DNA of 64,000 nt, from assembly GCA_026390815.1 (NCBI GenBank), contig JAPLFH010000012.1, forward strand, positions 151,689-215,688, in the 5' to 3' direction. Each line of letters begins with the position of its first letter. Position 1 is the first letter of the stretch. This stretch comes from Ignavibacteriales bacterium (GTDB taxonomy: Bacteria; Bacteroidota; Ignavibacteria; Ignavibacteriales; SURF-24). This document shows, one piece after another, positions 10,047-18,442 of the stretch. A model generated the notes under the pieces. The model saw only the letters and a program-made list of their open reading frames with translations. It was not told the origin of the DNA and ran no database searches. Position numbers and translations under genes: made by a program.

Positions 10047-11114
10047 TTACACTTTCTGGAAAAGGAAAATATACTCGTGTTTAAAAATATAAAAACCACC
10101 TTTTAATGCTCTGTAGCGCCACAATTCTTTTTGATTCATCTTTCCTTTAGTTTCATCAAAGTTTTTAATGATGGTAGATTTTAGTTTGAATTTTCTTTTT
10201 AGAACTTCTTGCATAGAATAAAATCCAAGAGGAATCCATTCACCTCCAGAATACTTATCTCCAATTACCAAGGCAAGATATTTTCTTTTTCCTAAAATTG
10301 GATAAATTCCATCAATAATTTGTCCTAATCGATCAAGAAAGTCTTCAATACTTTTTGAATTGGATAAATCACTTTCATCCTTGCTGAACTTTATAATATC
10401 CCAATAAGGTGGGTGCATAATTACAAATTGAATCGTTTCTATCCCAATTTTCTGCAATTCTTTTTCAAAATTAATTTTTGTGCTGTCTCCACAAATTATT
10501 TTCGATTTATAATCTGAACCAAAAATATCTTCTTCTTTTGCAATATTTAATTTTGCTAATTCAGCAATTGAAGGTAACAATTCAATACCAATTCCGTTTC
10601 TACCAAGACGCTTGCATTCAATTAAAGTTGTTCCGCTGCCAAGAAAAGTATCCAAAACCCAATCACCTTTCTTTGTAAATCTCCTTAACAATTGATTTGG
10701 AATCTGTGGAATAAAGTTCCCCCAATATCCTGCGTTATGCGCACCGGAGGTATCTCGTTTATCAAATATCCAAAGGCTATCAGTAATAATATCATCATAT
10801 TGCTTCCAGAGATTCATATTAAGATCGTTTAAAATGTTTTCATCATTTACAGTCAAACTTTTTATCAGACGGCTGATGTAATACTTCGTTCTTTCAATTG
10901 TTTTCGTTTCAACTATTTGATTGAGTTCAGTCAACAAATATTCTCTGATGTTATTCTTATTCCCATTGTTATTAGGAATCAAATAATCTATTTCCAGGTT
11001 ATCGGAATTTTCCACAACATTTTTAAGATCGAGTAAACCATTTTTTATTAATTGTAACTCCTGGTTACTTAACAGATTTCTTAAAACATCAATAGGTTGT
11101 AGTTTATTTTTCAT
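10047..11114 (-). CDS. DNA methyltransferase (N4-cytosine/N6-adenine type)
   Basis: A 355-residue amino-methyltransferase. The SAM-binding motif I is LDTFLGSGTTLIE at about residues 155-167, followed by GIGIELLP (motif II). The catalytic motif IV is HPPYW near residue 233, a variant of the (D/N/S)PPY group. The order I then IV, with the presumed recognition region after IV, differs from the common beta class. The N-terminal 130 residues are helical and unassigned. It heads a three-gene cluster with the putative nuclease and the radical SAM protein. Such enzymes protect host DNA by methylating an exocyclic amino group; the target base and site are unknown. Confidence 0.8.
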   Translation of the reverse strand: MKNKLQPIDVLRNLLSNQELQLIKNGLLDLKNVVENSDNLEIDYLIPNNNGNKNNIREYLLTELNQIVETKTIERTKYYISRLIKSLTVNDENILNDLNMNLWKQYDDIITDSLWIFDKRDTSGAHNAGYWGNFIPQIPNQLLRRFTKKGDWVLDTFLGSGTTLIECKRLGRNGIGIELLPSIAELAKLNIAKEEDIFGSDYKSKIICGDSTKINFEKELQKIGIETIQFVIMHPPYWDIIKFSKDESDLSNSKSIEDFLDRLGQIIDGIYPILGKRKYLALVIGDKYSGGEWIPLGFYSMQEVLKRKFKLKSTIIKNFDETKGKMNQKELWRYRALKGGFYIFKHEYIFLFQKV

Positions 11115-11211
11115 TCAATTAAATTCTTGATAATGTTTTGTTAAAAATTAACATAAAACAACTTTAAAAAAAACTGTTTGTGTAACAGAAGAAGGATTGA
11201 AGGTTATAGAT

Positions 11212-11239
11212 AAAAAAAGAGGCACTCGGTAATGCCTCT
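11212..11239 (-). terminator. Rho-independent terminator after tRNA-Phe
   Basis: A 7-bp perfect stem (11218-11224 with 11233-11239, GAGGCA core) is followed on the minus strand by a run of seven T, 9 bp beyond the tRNA 3' end. Confidence 0.85.
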
Positions 11240-11247
11240 TTGTAACG

Positions 11248-11320
11248 TGGGCAGAGACGGAATTGAACCGCCGACACATGGATTTTCAGTCCATTGCTCT
11301 ACCGACTGAGCTATCTGCCC
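11248..11320 (-). tRNA. tRNA-Phe (GAA)
   Basis: A 73-base cloverleaf. The acceptor stem is GGGCAGA/TCTGCCC, the anticodon stem ATGGA/TCCAT holds loop CTGAAAA with anticodon GAA, and the T arm carries GGTTCAATTCC. CCA is not encoded. It has its own promoter match upstream and a terminator downstream, so it appears to be a single-gene unit. Confidence 0.97.
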
Positions 11321-11336
11321 ATTCAAATTTGTTGTT

Positions 11337-11367
11337 CAAAATATAGCGATTTTATTAAAAACCGCAA
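11337..11367 (-). promoter_or_regulatory. Predicted promoter of tRNA-Phe
   Basis: On the minus strand TTG, 19 bases, then TATATTTTG, close to the Bacteroidota consensus, ending 16 bases before the mature tRNA. Pattern match supported by position. Confidence 0.5.
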
Positions 11368-11495
11368 AAATTATTATTTTATTTGTGCATAAATAATTCT
11401 CGTCTACAAATTTGATTTGAATTTTTAGGGAAATCTTGTCTTTTAATATATCTCCACCAATAAATTTTGGAATCATTGAATAAACGACAACCACT

Positions 11496-11620
11496 ATGTT
11501 TATTATTGTAAATATTTTCCTTGCGTATTTATTAATTAAGCTAACAGCAAAAAAAGATTTTATAACTTACCTCAACAAGGAAGAATGTGGTTAACCTGGA
11601 TAATGGAAATTGACTTTTAA
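11496..11620 (+). pseudogene. Decayed copy of the first ~45 codons of an APC permease gene
   Basis: Reading from ATG 11496 gives MFIIVNIFLAYLLIKLTAKK then DFITYLN, which aligns with residues about 6-31 of the permease immediately downstream (FIIINLLL... IKLVSKKDFLTYLQ): about 15 of 26 residues are identical. A one-base frame change follows, after which WLTWI matches WLLTWI of the permease, and a stop comes at 11618. Bases differ mostly at silent or conservative positions, so the copy diverged while coding and then broke. It has no other recognisable continuation. Confidence 0.65.
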
Positions 11621-11698
11621 GAACCACAAATATTCTTTTCTAATTTCAAATAAATTCACCTATTTTTATCTATGATTTTTCAAATATAAAGTCTAAAA

Positions 11699-13534
11699 GT
11701 GAATTCAAGTATATTTATAATTATTAATCTTCTTCTTGTAATAGCATTTATTAAGCTCGTTTCCAAAAAAGATTTTCTTACATATCTTCAGAATGGACGG
11801 TGGCTTTTAACCTGGATTGCAATTGGTATTATTACCCTGATGGACGAATTAACATCAGTCTTTTATGCAAATGCAGAAGCTCATCGGTTTATAGGTGTAA
11901 AAGCTATAATTTATATCGCACTTACTTCAGTCCTTATCCGATTCCTTTCTACAAGGATGGTTGAGATAGCTGAGATTTTAGAAGCAAACAATATTAAAGG
12001 AGGCGGAGTATATTCGTTTTCTTACATGGTTCTTGGACCAAGTTTTTCATTCATTGCTATTTCATCTATTCTGGTTGATTATGTTTTAACTGCAACAATT
12101 TCAACAGCTTCGGCGGTTGAGAACGGAACATCATTTTTAGGAACAAGCCCGGCAATAAATTTTATTCTAAAATTTGGAGTAATCTGGTTTATAACTTCAC
12201 TCAACATTATTGGCATAAAAGAAAATGCCAAATTTACTTTTCTAATATTCGTTTTTGCTGCATTTGTTTTGGTTAATTTAATTATTGGTGGTGCGTTAAA
12301 TTTAGATTCCAATTCTACAGGAAAGATTGCTGCAAGTTTTCAAGGATTCATAGGAGATTTAACTGAAGGCTCTCCTTTCATTGCATATGAAAATATAATA
12401 ATCGGTATAGGAAGTTGCATTCTAGCATACTCAGGTATAGAATCAGTACTTCAAACTGCTTCTCTTGTTAAAAGTTGGAAAGAAATTAGAAAGGCTTATC
12501 TGTTTCTTGCACTAACAGTGGGTATCGTAACTCCATTAATCGCATTATTAGTTTTATCATCACCAATAGATATATCAAAGCATGAAACAGACTTAATTCC
12601 TGTTTTTGCAGCATTAACAAATGGACAATTTTTTGGGATTGTAGTTGCGATTTTAGCCACTTTTACTTTAATAATGGCAGTTAATACTGCGATGGTAGCG
12701 TCAGCAGAATTAATTGAAAAGATAGCTGAGAGATATAATTATGAATCAATTATTAAATTAAATAAAAAACAATCGTTATATAGGATTCACATTCTTAATG
12801 CATTCTTTTATTCTGCTATATTAATAATAACAAGCGGAAGTCAGGCAATACTTGCTGAAATGTATGCCGTAGGATTGGTGGCAAGTTTCTGTATAAACAC
12901 AGGCTCATTGTTGATGTATAGATACTCAAGGGGAACTAAAGAAATTACTTACAAAACTTCCAGAACTGGCACTTTAATTCTTTTTATTATCCTGTTAAGT
13001 ACTTTTACTTATATAATTATCCATAGACCATACGGAACTGTACTTTGGTTATGTATAACATCGATTGTATTATTTGCAGGTCTGAGAATTTCAAAATATA
13101 AGTCTCCGGAAATTAAAGTACGAATGATTACGAGTACTCCGATGGATGTAATTTTTGCAATAGCTGATTCAATAGCTGATAAAGTCCATATTTATTTCCG
13201 TCGACCAACTGAATTGGAAGCCCAGGAAGAGCACAAAGATTCAATATTCGTTAGTTTTTACACACCAAGGACAGAACAACCAAAGGCGCTTTCACCAAAT
13301 CATTTTTCCCTTTCAATCCAACGGAAAATGAAATTATTTGATATGATATTCGGTTTACTTAAGACTATTGAATATGAATTCCCTCCCGAAAAACATCTTC
13401 ACATTCACTTTGGCTGGCCCATGTCTTCCTGGTTGGATCGAATGTCTATTGGAGTGATGATTTATAATATCATTCACTTACCTAAGAAATTCCCAAAATT
13501 TACTTTCCATATGGATTATTTTGGACAGAAATAA
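11699..13534 (+). CDS. APC-superfamily amino acid permease with extra C-terminal domain
   Basis: A 611-residue inner-membrane protein with about 12 hydrophobic segments over residues 1-465. The fold of the amino acid/polyamine/organocation transporters is suggested by the Gly-rich segment NNIKGGGVYSFSYMVLG (unwound helix) and GIGSCILAYSGIESVLQTAS (second repeat region). Residues about 470-611 are hydrophilic and contain HIHFGWPMSSWLDRM; this tail is not part of a standard permease and I do not recognise it. The start is GTG because the nearest upstream ATG frame is closed. Substrate is unknown. The gene is convergent with the GH5 lipoprotein gene, with only 2 bp between stops, and a broken copy of its 5' end lies just upstream. 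Confidence 0.8.
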   Translation: MNSSIFIIINLLLVIAFIKLVSKKDFLTYLQNGRWLLTWIAIGIITLMDELTSVFYANAEAHRFIGVKAIIYIALTSVLIRFLSTRMVEIAEILEANNIKGGGVYSFSYMVLGPSFSFIAISSILVDYVLTATISTASAVENGTSFLGTSPAINFILKFGVIWFITSLNIIGIKENAKFTFLIFVFAAFVLVNLIIGGALNLDSNSTGKIAASFQGFIGDLTEGSPFIAYENIIIGIGSCILAYSGIESVLQTASLVKSWKEIRKAYLFLALTVGIVTPLIALLVLSSPIDISKHETDLIPVFAALTNGQFFGIVVAILATFTLIMAVNTAMVASAELIEKIAERYNYESIIKLNKKQSLYRIHILNAFFYSAILIITSGSQAILAEMYAVGLVASFCINTGSLLMYRYSRGTKEITYKTSRTGTLILFIILLSTFTYIIIHRPYGTVLWLCITSIVLFAGLRISKYKSPEIKVRMITSTPMDVIFAIADSIADKVHIYFRRPTELEAQEEHKDSIFVSFYTPRTEQPKALSPNHFSLSIQRKMKLFDMIFGLLKTIEYEFPPEKHLHIHFGWPMSSWLDRMSIGVMIYNIIHLPKKFPKFTFHMDYFGQK

Positions 13535-13536
13535 TT

Positions 13537-14619
13537 CTAAACATTTTTAGGAATTAGTGCATTAAGAAGTTGCGCATTCCAAAACTTTGTTTGCTGATCA
13601 TAAATACCAAATCCGGAACAAAACTCCCAGTATGCCCAACTAAATCCTCTTTGCTCTGACAATCGGCTAACGTAGTAAGTCCAATATGCTCTTGAAATCA
13701 AATCAGCTTTATTGTACGCACCAAATTCCCCAAGGTAAAGTGGACGGTTATTTGTTGTTGACCAGGAAAGAGCTCTATCCAGGTCTCTACTGAGATTTTC
13801 CAATTCCAGCGCAGATGCTAACCATTTAGTGCCTAACCAATCATTGCTACCGGAAACCCATTCTGCACCTTGATGAGTAAAATGAAATGGATTATAATAA
13901 TGAAATGTAATAATCAGGTTATTTTCATCTTTGGGCAAATTTAAAGTTGATAAATTTTCAACACCGCTCCAATTAGCTGGAGAAACAATTAATGTTCTAT
14001 AAGGATTTTTCTCCCTTACTATTTTAATAGCTTCAAGAATATTTTGATTCCAGATGTCTGGAGTCAATTGGTTATTCGGTTCATTTAGTAATTCAAAAAA
14101 TAAATCGCCAGAATAATTTGCATAGCGTGCAGAAATTTGACTCCACAATGAAAGAAATCTCTCTTTATTGTTAACAGGATCAGTCATCATTTCTTCATAA
14201 TGATGAATATTAATAACTACAGCAAGTCCGTTGGATAATGATTGATTTATTGCCCAGTCAATTCTCTCAAAAAATTTTTGATCAATAGTAAATGGAGTTG
14301 CAGTTAATGCGTGAGAAGACCAGCGAATTGGAATCCGAACCGAATTGAATCCCTTTTCCTTAATCAATTGAAAAAATTCCTCTTTTAAAACAACACCCCA
14401 TTCTCCTTCTGTCGGCGCTTCCAGGGCATTTCCAAGATTTATCCCTCTGCCAAGCCGTTTATTTTGTTCAAATGGATCCAGCGGGTTAGTAAGTGGGTTA
14501 TCCGTTGGTATAACTGGATTACTGGAATCTTTTGAGCACCCAATATTGAATAACAACAATGCAGAAATTAAATAACTAAAGGAGGAGAGTTTTTTTCTAT
14601 TTATATATGATTTATTCAT
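13537..14619 (-). CDS. Glycoside hydrolase family 5 lipoprotein (cellulase-like)
   Basis: About 360 residues from the internal ATG at 14619; the frame continues upstream to 14652, but this start places the signal peptide at the N-terminus. A lipobox LLLFNIGC predicts a lipid-anchored export product. The GH5 signatures are LGRGINLGNALEAP, RIPIRW, the acid/base in FFELLNEPN (Glu about 179) and the nucleophile in YLGEFGAY (Glu about 297), plus HYYNPFHFTHQG. GH5 enzymes cleave beta-1,4-linked glucans or mannans with retention. The order of motifs is complete, so it is probably active; the polysaccharide is unknown. A Ser/Thr/Pro-rich linker (DSSNPVIPTDNPLTNPLDP) follows the lipid anchor. Confidence 0.9.
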   Translation of the reverse strand: MNKSYINRKKLSSFSYLISALLLFNIGCSKDSSNPVIPTDNPLTNPLDPFEQNKRLGRGINLGNALEAPTEGEWGVVLKEEFFQLIKEKGFNSVRIPIRWSSHALTATPFTIDQKFFERIDWAINQSLSNGLAVVINIHHYEEMMTDPVNNKERFLSLWSQISARYANYSGDLFFELLNEPNNQLTPDIWNQNILEAIKIVREKNPYRTLIVSPANWSGVENLSTLNLPKDENNLIITFHYYNPFHFTHQGAEWVSGSNDWLGTKWLASALELENLSRDLDRALSWSTTNNRPLYLGEFGAYNKADLISRAYWTYYVSRLSEQRGFSWAYWEFCSGFGIYDQQTKFWNAQLLNALIPKNV

Positions 14620-14808
14620 TTGCTTTTCAAATTCACTTTTTATGATTTGCAAAATTAGTTGATTTAGTTACATATCCCAAATGGAATAATTCTGTGCCAA
14701 CAATTCATTTAAATGTAAATATAACCTAAATATTTCTTTCAGAATATTTCACGTATGAAATAAATATTTTATATTAAAAATAAAATAAAATGTTTTTATG
14801 GAGGAACG

Positions 14809-16158
14809 ATGTCCACACTAATGGTTAGCATATCTGGAATTAGAGGTCTGGTAGGCGATGGTTTGGAACCAGAAGTTTTAGTTAAATACACTTCAGCTTA
14901 TGCAGATTTTTGCGGTAGAGGAAAAGTAGTGGTTGGAAGGGATGCAAGAATTTCTGGTGAAATGGTAAAAAGTATTGTTGTTGGTACTCTTTCCGCAAAA
15001 GGAATTGAAGTTATTGATATTGGAATTGTTCCTACTCCTACGGTTCAATACACGGTAAAAACACTTAGAGCCGCTGGTGGTATTGCAATTTCTGCAAGTC
15101 ATAATCCAAATGAATGGAACGCTCTTAAGCTTCTGAATAGTACCGGACAATTTATGACCCCTGAAGAAAATCTTGATTTACAAAAAATCCTGACAAAGGA
15201 AAGAACTTATAAAAGCTGGCATAATTTAGGGAAAATTTCTTTATATCAGAATGGATTGAAAAAACATATGGAAGATGTATTTAAACTAAAGTACATTGAC
15301 AAAGTAAAAATCAAGGAAAGAAAATTTAAAGTACTTGCAGATTGCGTTAATGGAGCCGGAGCATATTGCATTCCTGATCTACTGCGAGAATTTGGATGCG
15401 AAGTGATTGAAATGAATTGTGAGAAAACAGGAATCTTCCCCCGTTTGCCGGAACCATTACCGGAAAATTTATTAGAAACAATGGCTGCTGTAAAAGAAGC
15501 GAAAGCTGATCTTGGTATTGTTGTGGATCCTGATGTTGATCGATTAGTTTTAATTACGGATAAAGGCGAACCGTTTAGCGAAGAAAATACAATTACTCAG
15601 GCTGTAAAATTTGTTTTATCTAAAGAAAAAGGAAATGTTGTTGTTAATTTATCAACTACAAGAGCTGTGGATGACGTTGCCAAAGCTGCTGGATGCAAGG
15701 TCTTTCGTTCATCTGTTGGAGAAGCGAATGTTGTAAAAAAAATGAAAGAAGTGGATGCAATAATTGGTGGTGAAGGAAGCGGTGGAGTAATTTATCCTGC
15801 ATTGCATTACGGAAGAGATGCCTTGGTTGGTATCGCAATCACGCTACAGCATCTTTTAGAATTTGGAAAAACAATTTCCGAATTGAAAGAAGAGTTGCCA
15901 AAATATTATATTGCTAAAAGAAAAATTGAGCTGAAGAATACGAATCCAGATTTAATTGTTAATGCTCTAATTGAGAAATTTAAAAACGAAAATATTAATA
16001 CTGAAGATGGTTTACGAATCGATTTTGAAGATCATTGGGTGCATTTCAGAAAATCGAACACTGAACCAATTATTAGATGTATTACAGAAGCTAAAACAGT
16101 TGTAGAAGCTGAAAAATTTATTGATAAATATTTTAGTGAAATTAAAAGTATGATGTAA
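14809..16158 (+). CDS. glmM: Phosphoglucosamine mutase / phosphomannomutase family
   Basis: A 449-residue alpha-D-phosphohexomutase. The phosphoserine loop is IAISASHNPNEWNALK, the metal-binding loop DPDVDRL, the sugar-binding loop GGEGSGGVIYP and the C-terminal phosphate loop RKSNTEPIIRC. The SASHNP with EWNAL form and the overall length fit the GlmM-like group, which converts glucosamine-6-phosphate to glucosamine-1-phosphate for UDP-GlcNAc synthesis, but phosphomannomutase or phosphoglucomutase activity cannot be excluded. The start is supported by a GGAGG site 5 bp before ATG. It is divergent from the GH5 gene across 150 bp. Confidence 0.85.
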   Translation: MSTLMVSISGIRGLVGDGLEPEVLVKYTSAYADFCGRGKVVVGRDARISGEMVKSIVVGTLSAKGIEVIDIGIVPTPTVQYTVKTLRAAGGIAISASHNPNEWNALKLLNSTGQFMTPEENLDLQKILTKERTYKSWHNLGKISLYQNGLKKHMEDVFKLKYIDKVKIKERKFKVLADCVNGAGAYCIPDLLREFGCEVIEMNCEKTGIFPRLPEPLPENLLETMAAVKEAKADLGIVVDPDVDRLVLITDKGEPFSEENTITQAVKFVLSKEKGNVVVNLSTTRAVDDVAKAAGCKVFRSSVGEANVVKKMKEVDAIIGGEGSGGVIYPALHYGRDALVGIAITLQHLLEFGKTISELKEELPKYYIAKRKIELKNTNPDLIVNALIEKFKNENINTEDGLRIDFEDHWVHFRKSNTEPIIRCITEAKTVVEAEKFIDKYFSEIKSMM

Positions 16159-16254
16159 AATTAATTTCATCAATTTGAACATATAAAAATAAAAGTTGAA
16201 AGTAATGAAGTAAAAATTTATAATTTTCATTACACTTACTTAATCCGCACTTTT

Positions 16255-16902
16255 TTATACAGCTTGGGCAACGTACTTAAATATTAGAATATAATGGCAA
16301 AGACCTCCCAAAATTACAAAGATGTGCCATACTTCATGAAAGCCAAACACACCAGGTACAAAATTCATTAGTTTGAAACTATAAATAACGGATCCAAGAG
16401 TAAAGATAACTCCACCGAGGAATAACCAGATTAAAGCACCTGTTGGAAATACAGTAACAATTTCATTCATTGCAATTAATGCCAGCCAACCCATTGCTAC
16501 ATAAATACTCGCAGAAATCCATCGGGGCGCTTTGATTATAAACAGCTTTACAATAATCCCAATTATTGCAATCAACCAAATAATAATAAGCAATCCCCAT
16601 CTCCAAAAACCAGTAAGCAGGTTTATACAAATAGGAGTGTAAGTCCCAGCAATTAAAATAAAAATTGCAGAGTGGTCAAGCTTACGTAAAATTTCAATTG
16701 TTTTTGGTTTTGCAGATGTTAGATGATAAGCTGAACTTATTGAGAACATTATAATCAAACTCATTCCGTAGACAAGCAGTGAAATTAATTTTATTAAATC
16801 ACCTCTACAAGTGAAAATTAAAAAGATTAATCCTACCAAAGCTGAAATTGCCGTTACGAGATGACTTAAACCACTAAATGGATCACGGAATTTATGAAAC
16901 AA
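16255..16902 (-). CDS. Hemolysin III / PAQR family membrane protein
   Basis: A 215-residue protein with seven hydrophobic segments. It shows the family pattern: RDPFSGLSHLVTAI at the N-terminus, SSAYHLT in the second helix region, LRKLDHSAIFILIAGTYTPI, and a final HEVWHIFVILGGLCHY. The Ser, Asp and His residues of these motifs form the metal site of the PAQR fold, which resembles ceramidase-type hydrolases. Bacterial members are linked to membrane fluidity homeostasis; the old haemolysin name is not a reliable functional guide. It is a single gene convergent with glmM. Confidence 0.88.
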   Translation of the reverse strand: MFHKFRDPFSGLSHLVTAISALVGLIFLIFTCRGDLIKLISLLVYGMSLIIMFSISSAYHLTSAKPKTIEILRKLDHSAIFILIAGTYTPICINLLTGFWRWGLLIIIWLIAIIGIIVKLFIIKAPRWISASIYVAMGWLALIAMNEIVTVFPTGALIWLFLGGVIFTLGSVIYSFKLMNFVPGVFGFHEVWHIFVILGGLCHYILIFKYVAQAV

Positions 16903-16964
16903 ATTTACTCTCTTCTAAATGCTGGGATATTATAAAAAATTTTAAGGAAATTAGGGAATCTTAA

Positions 16965-17873
16965 TTACATCAACCTTCTTCGCTTCTTAAAGTAGCTGAA
17001 CAAAGCTTTATCAAATGGCGTAGATGTGTCTATCAGATTGTACTCAATATTGGAGTTAAGACATTCTTCTTTGATCATTTCAATAAATTCTTTCATCGCA
17101 ATCTGATATGCTTTCTGAATCTGGTGCGGTTGTGTTGTCATTTCTTCCGCGGATTCTAAATCTTTAAAAATTGCATCTCTGCTAAAAGCAAAACTCCTTT
17201 CAATTGGATCCAGAACCTGGAAAACTATTACTTCATTCTTTTTATATCGGAAATGCTTGAGTGCAGTTAGCACAGATTTTACATCATCAAAAAAATCGGA
17301 GATGATAATTACCAATCCTCTTCTCTTTACTTTTTCGGCAACAGAGCTAAGACAATTGGCAGTTTTGGTAGTACTTGTAGGCTTCACCTGGCTTAAAGTT
17401 CTAAGAAGCTCCGGCAAATAACTTTTGGAAGATTTAGGTGGAAGAAAAGATTCTATTTTGTCTGAGTATAGTGTAAGCCCAACCGCATCCTGCTGCTTCT
17501 GCATCAAATAAATTAAACTGGCGGCAAGCATAGAAGCATAATCCAATTTCTTAATATTATTTTCGTAGCCATAATCCATTGATTTGCTAACGTCAAGAAT
17601 AAGATGGCAAACTAAATTGGTTTCTTCTTCAAATTGTTTTATATAAAATTTTTCTGTTTTACCGTAAACTTTCCAATCAATATTTTTTAGGGAATCTCCT
17701 TGCATATAAGGTCGATGCTCACTGAACTCAACACTAAATCCGTGGTAAGGACTTTTATGCAATCCAACCAGAAATCCTTCAACAACCAGCCGTGCTTTTA
17801 ATTCAAGAGAATTAAGTTTAGAAACAGTCGAAGGATCTAAATATTTTCTATAGTCAAGTGTAGTTTCTGTCAT
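16965..17873 (-). CDS. DUF58 domain protein (MoxR-associated, vWA-like)
   Basis: The 302-residue soluble protein has the DUF58 signature: RPYMQGDSLKNIDWKVYGKT, then FEEETNLVCHLILDVSKSMDYG, where DVSKS forms a vWA-type metal-binding motif. A Lys/Arg-rich C-terminal end (FKKRRRLM) is typical. DUF58 proteins usually pair with MoxR AAA ATPases in metal- or complex-assembly operons, but no moxR is in this window. Its ATG overlaps the stop of the upstream TPR lipoprotein gene by 4 bp, indicating coupled translation. Confidence 0.85.
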   Translation of the reverse strand: MTETTLDYRKYLDPSTVSKLNSLELKARLVVEGFLVGLHKSPYHGFSVEFSEHRPYMQGDSLKNIDWKVYGKTEKFYIKQFEEETNLVCHLILDVSKSMDYGYENNIKKLDYASMLAASLIYLMQKQQDAVGLTLYSDKIESFLPPKSSKSYLPELLRTLSQVKPTSTTKTANCLSSVAEKVKRRGLVIIISDFFDDVKSVLTALKHFRYKKNEVIVFQVLDPIERSFAFSRDAIFKDLESAEEMTTQPHQIQKAYQIAMKEFIEMIKEECLNSNIEYNLIDTSTPFDKALFSYFKKRRRLM

Positions 17874-18382
17874 TTTTTTGATTGCAGATTTTGCTTTAAA
17901 ATATCTTCCGGCTGCATACCCAAGGTTTGCAATTCAGTTTTTGCAGAAGCTGCCAGTTCATTATTTGGATAAGTATCAATGAACTTCTGGAATGTTATTT
18001 TAGCAGCATCAAAATCCTTAAAATCATTTGATTGAACAAATCCCTTCATAAACAATGCTTTTGGGGCTTCTTCACTTTTAGGATATTCTTTAAATATTCT
18101 ATCATAGTATTGAACTGCTTTTTTTAAGGATTCTTTTCCATCAGCATTCTTTACTGCATTGCCATGATATAATTTTGCAATTTCAAAAAGTGCCTTGTTT
18201 GCCAACGGACTTTGGGAATGTTTCTCAACAATCATTTCATAAGAATTAATTGCTTCGTTTACTTTACCTTCTTTTTGAAATTTCAGAGCATCATCCCAAA
18301 AACCTTTATCTGATTTTGAGCACCCGGTAAAAAACAATATCATTGCAAAAATAGTTGATAAACCCAAAAAGTATTTATTCAT
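17870..18382 (-). CDS. TPR-containing lipoprotein (BamD/CpoB-like)
   Basis: A 170-residue protein with a lipobox at LFFTGC (Cys21), so it is probably anchored to a membrane facing the periplasm. The mature part is made of tetratricopeptide-like helices: SPLANKALFEIAKLYHGNA, SEEAPKALFMKGFVQSND and NNELAASAKTELQTLG. This arrangement of three repeats of about 40 residues, with YP-type turns (KEYPKSEE, DTYPNNE), resembles BamD and CpoB/YbgF. It may scaffold an envelope complex, but it is shorter than BamD, so that identity is not claimed. It is translationally coupled to the DUF58 gene and follows the hydE-like gene by 60 bp. Confidence 0.8.
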   Translation of the reverse strand: MNKYFLGLSTIFAMILFFTGCSKSDKGFWDDALKFQKEGKVNEAINSYEMIVEKHSQSPLANKALFEIAKLYHGNAVKNADGKESLKKAVQYYDRIFKEYPKSEEAPKALFMKGFVQSNDFKDFDAAKITFQKFIDTYPNNELAASAKTELQTLGMQPEDILKQNLQSKK

Positions 18383-18442
18383 AAATTTACTCCAAAGAAA
18401 AAATGGTAAAAGAAATAATTCTTCTATTAGAATAATACTAAA

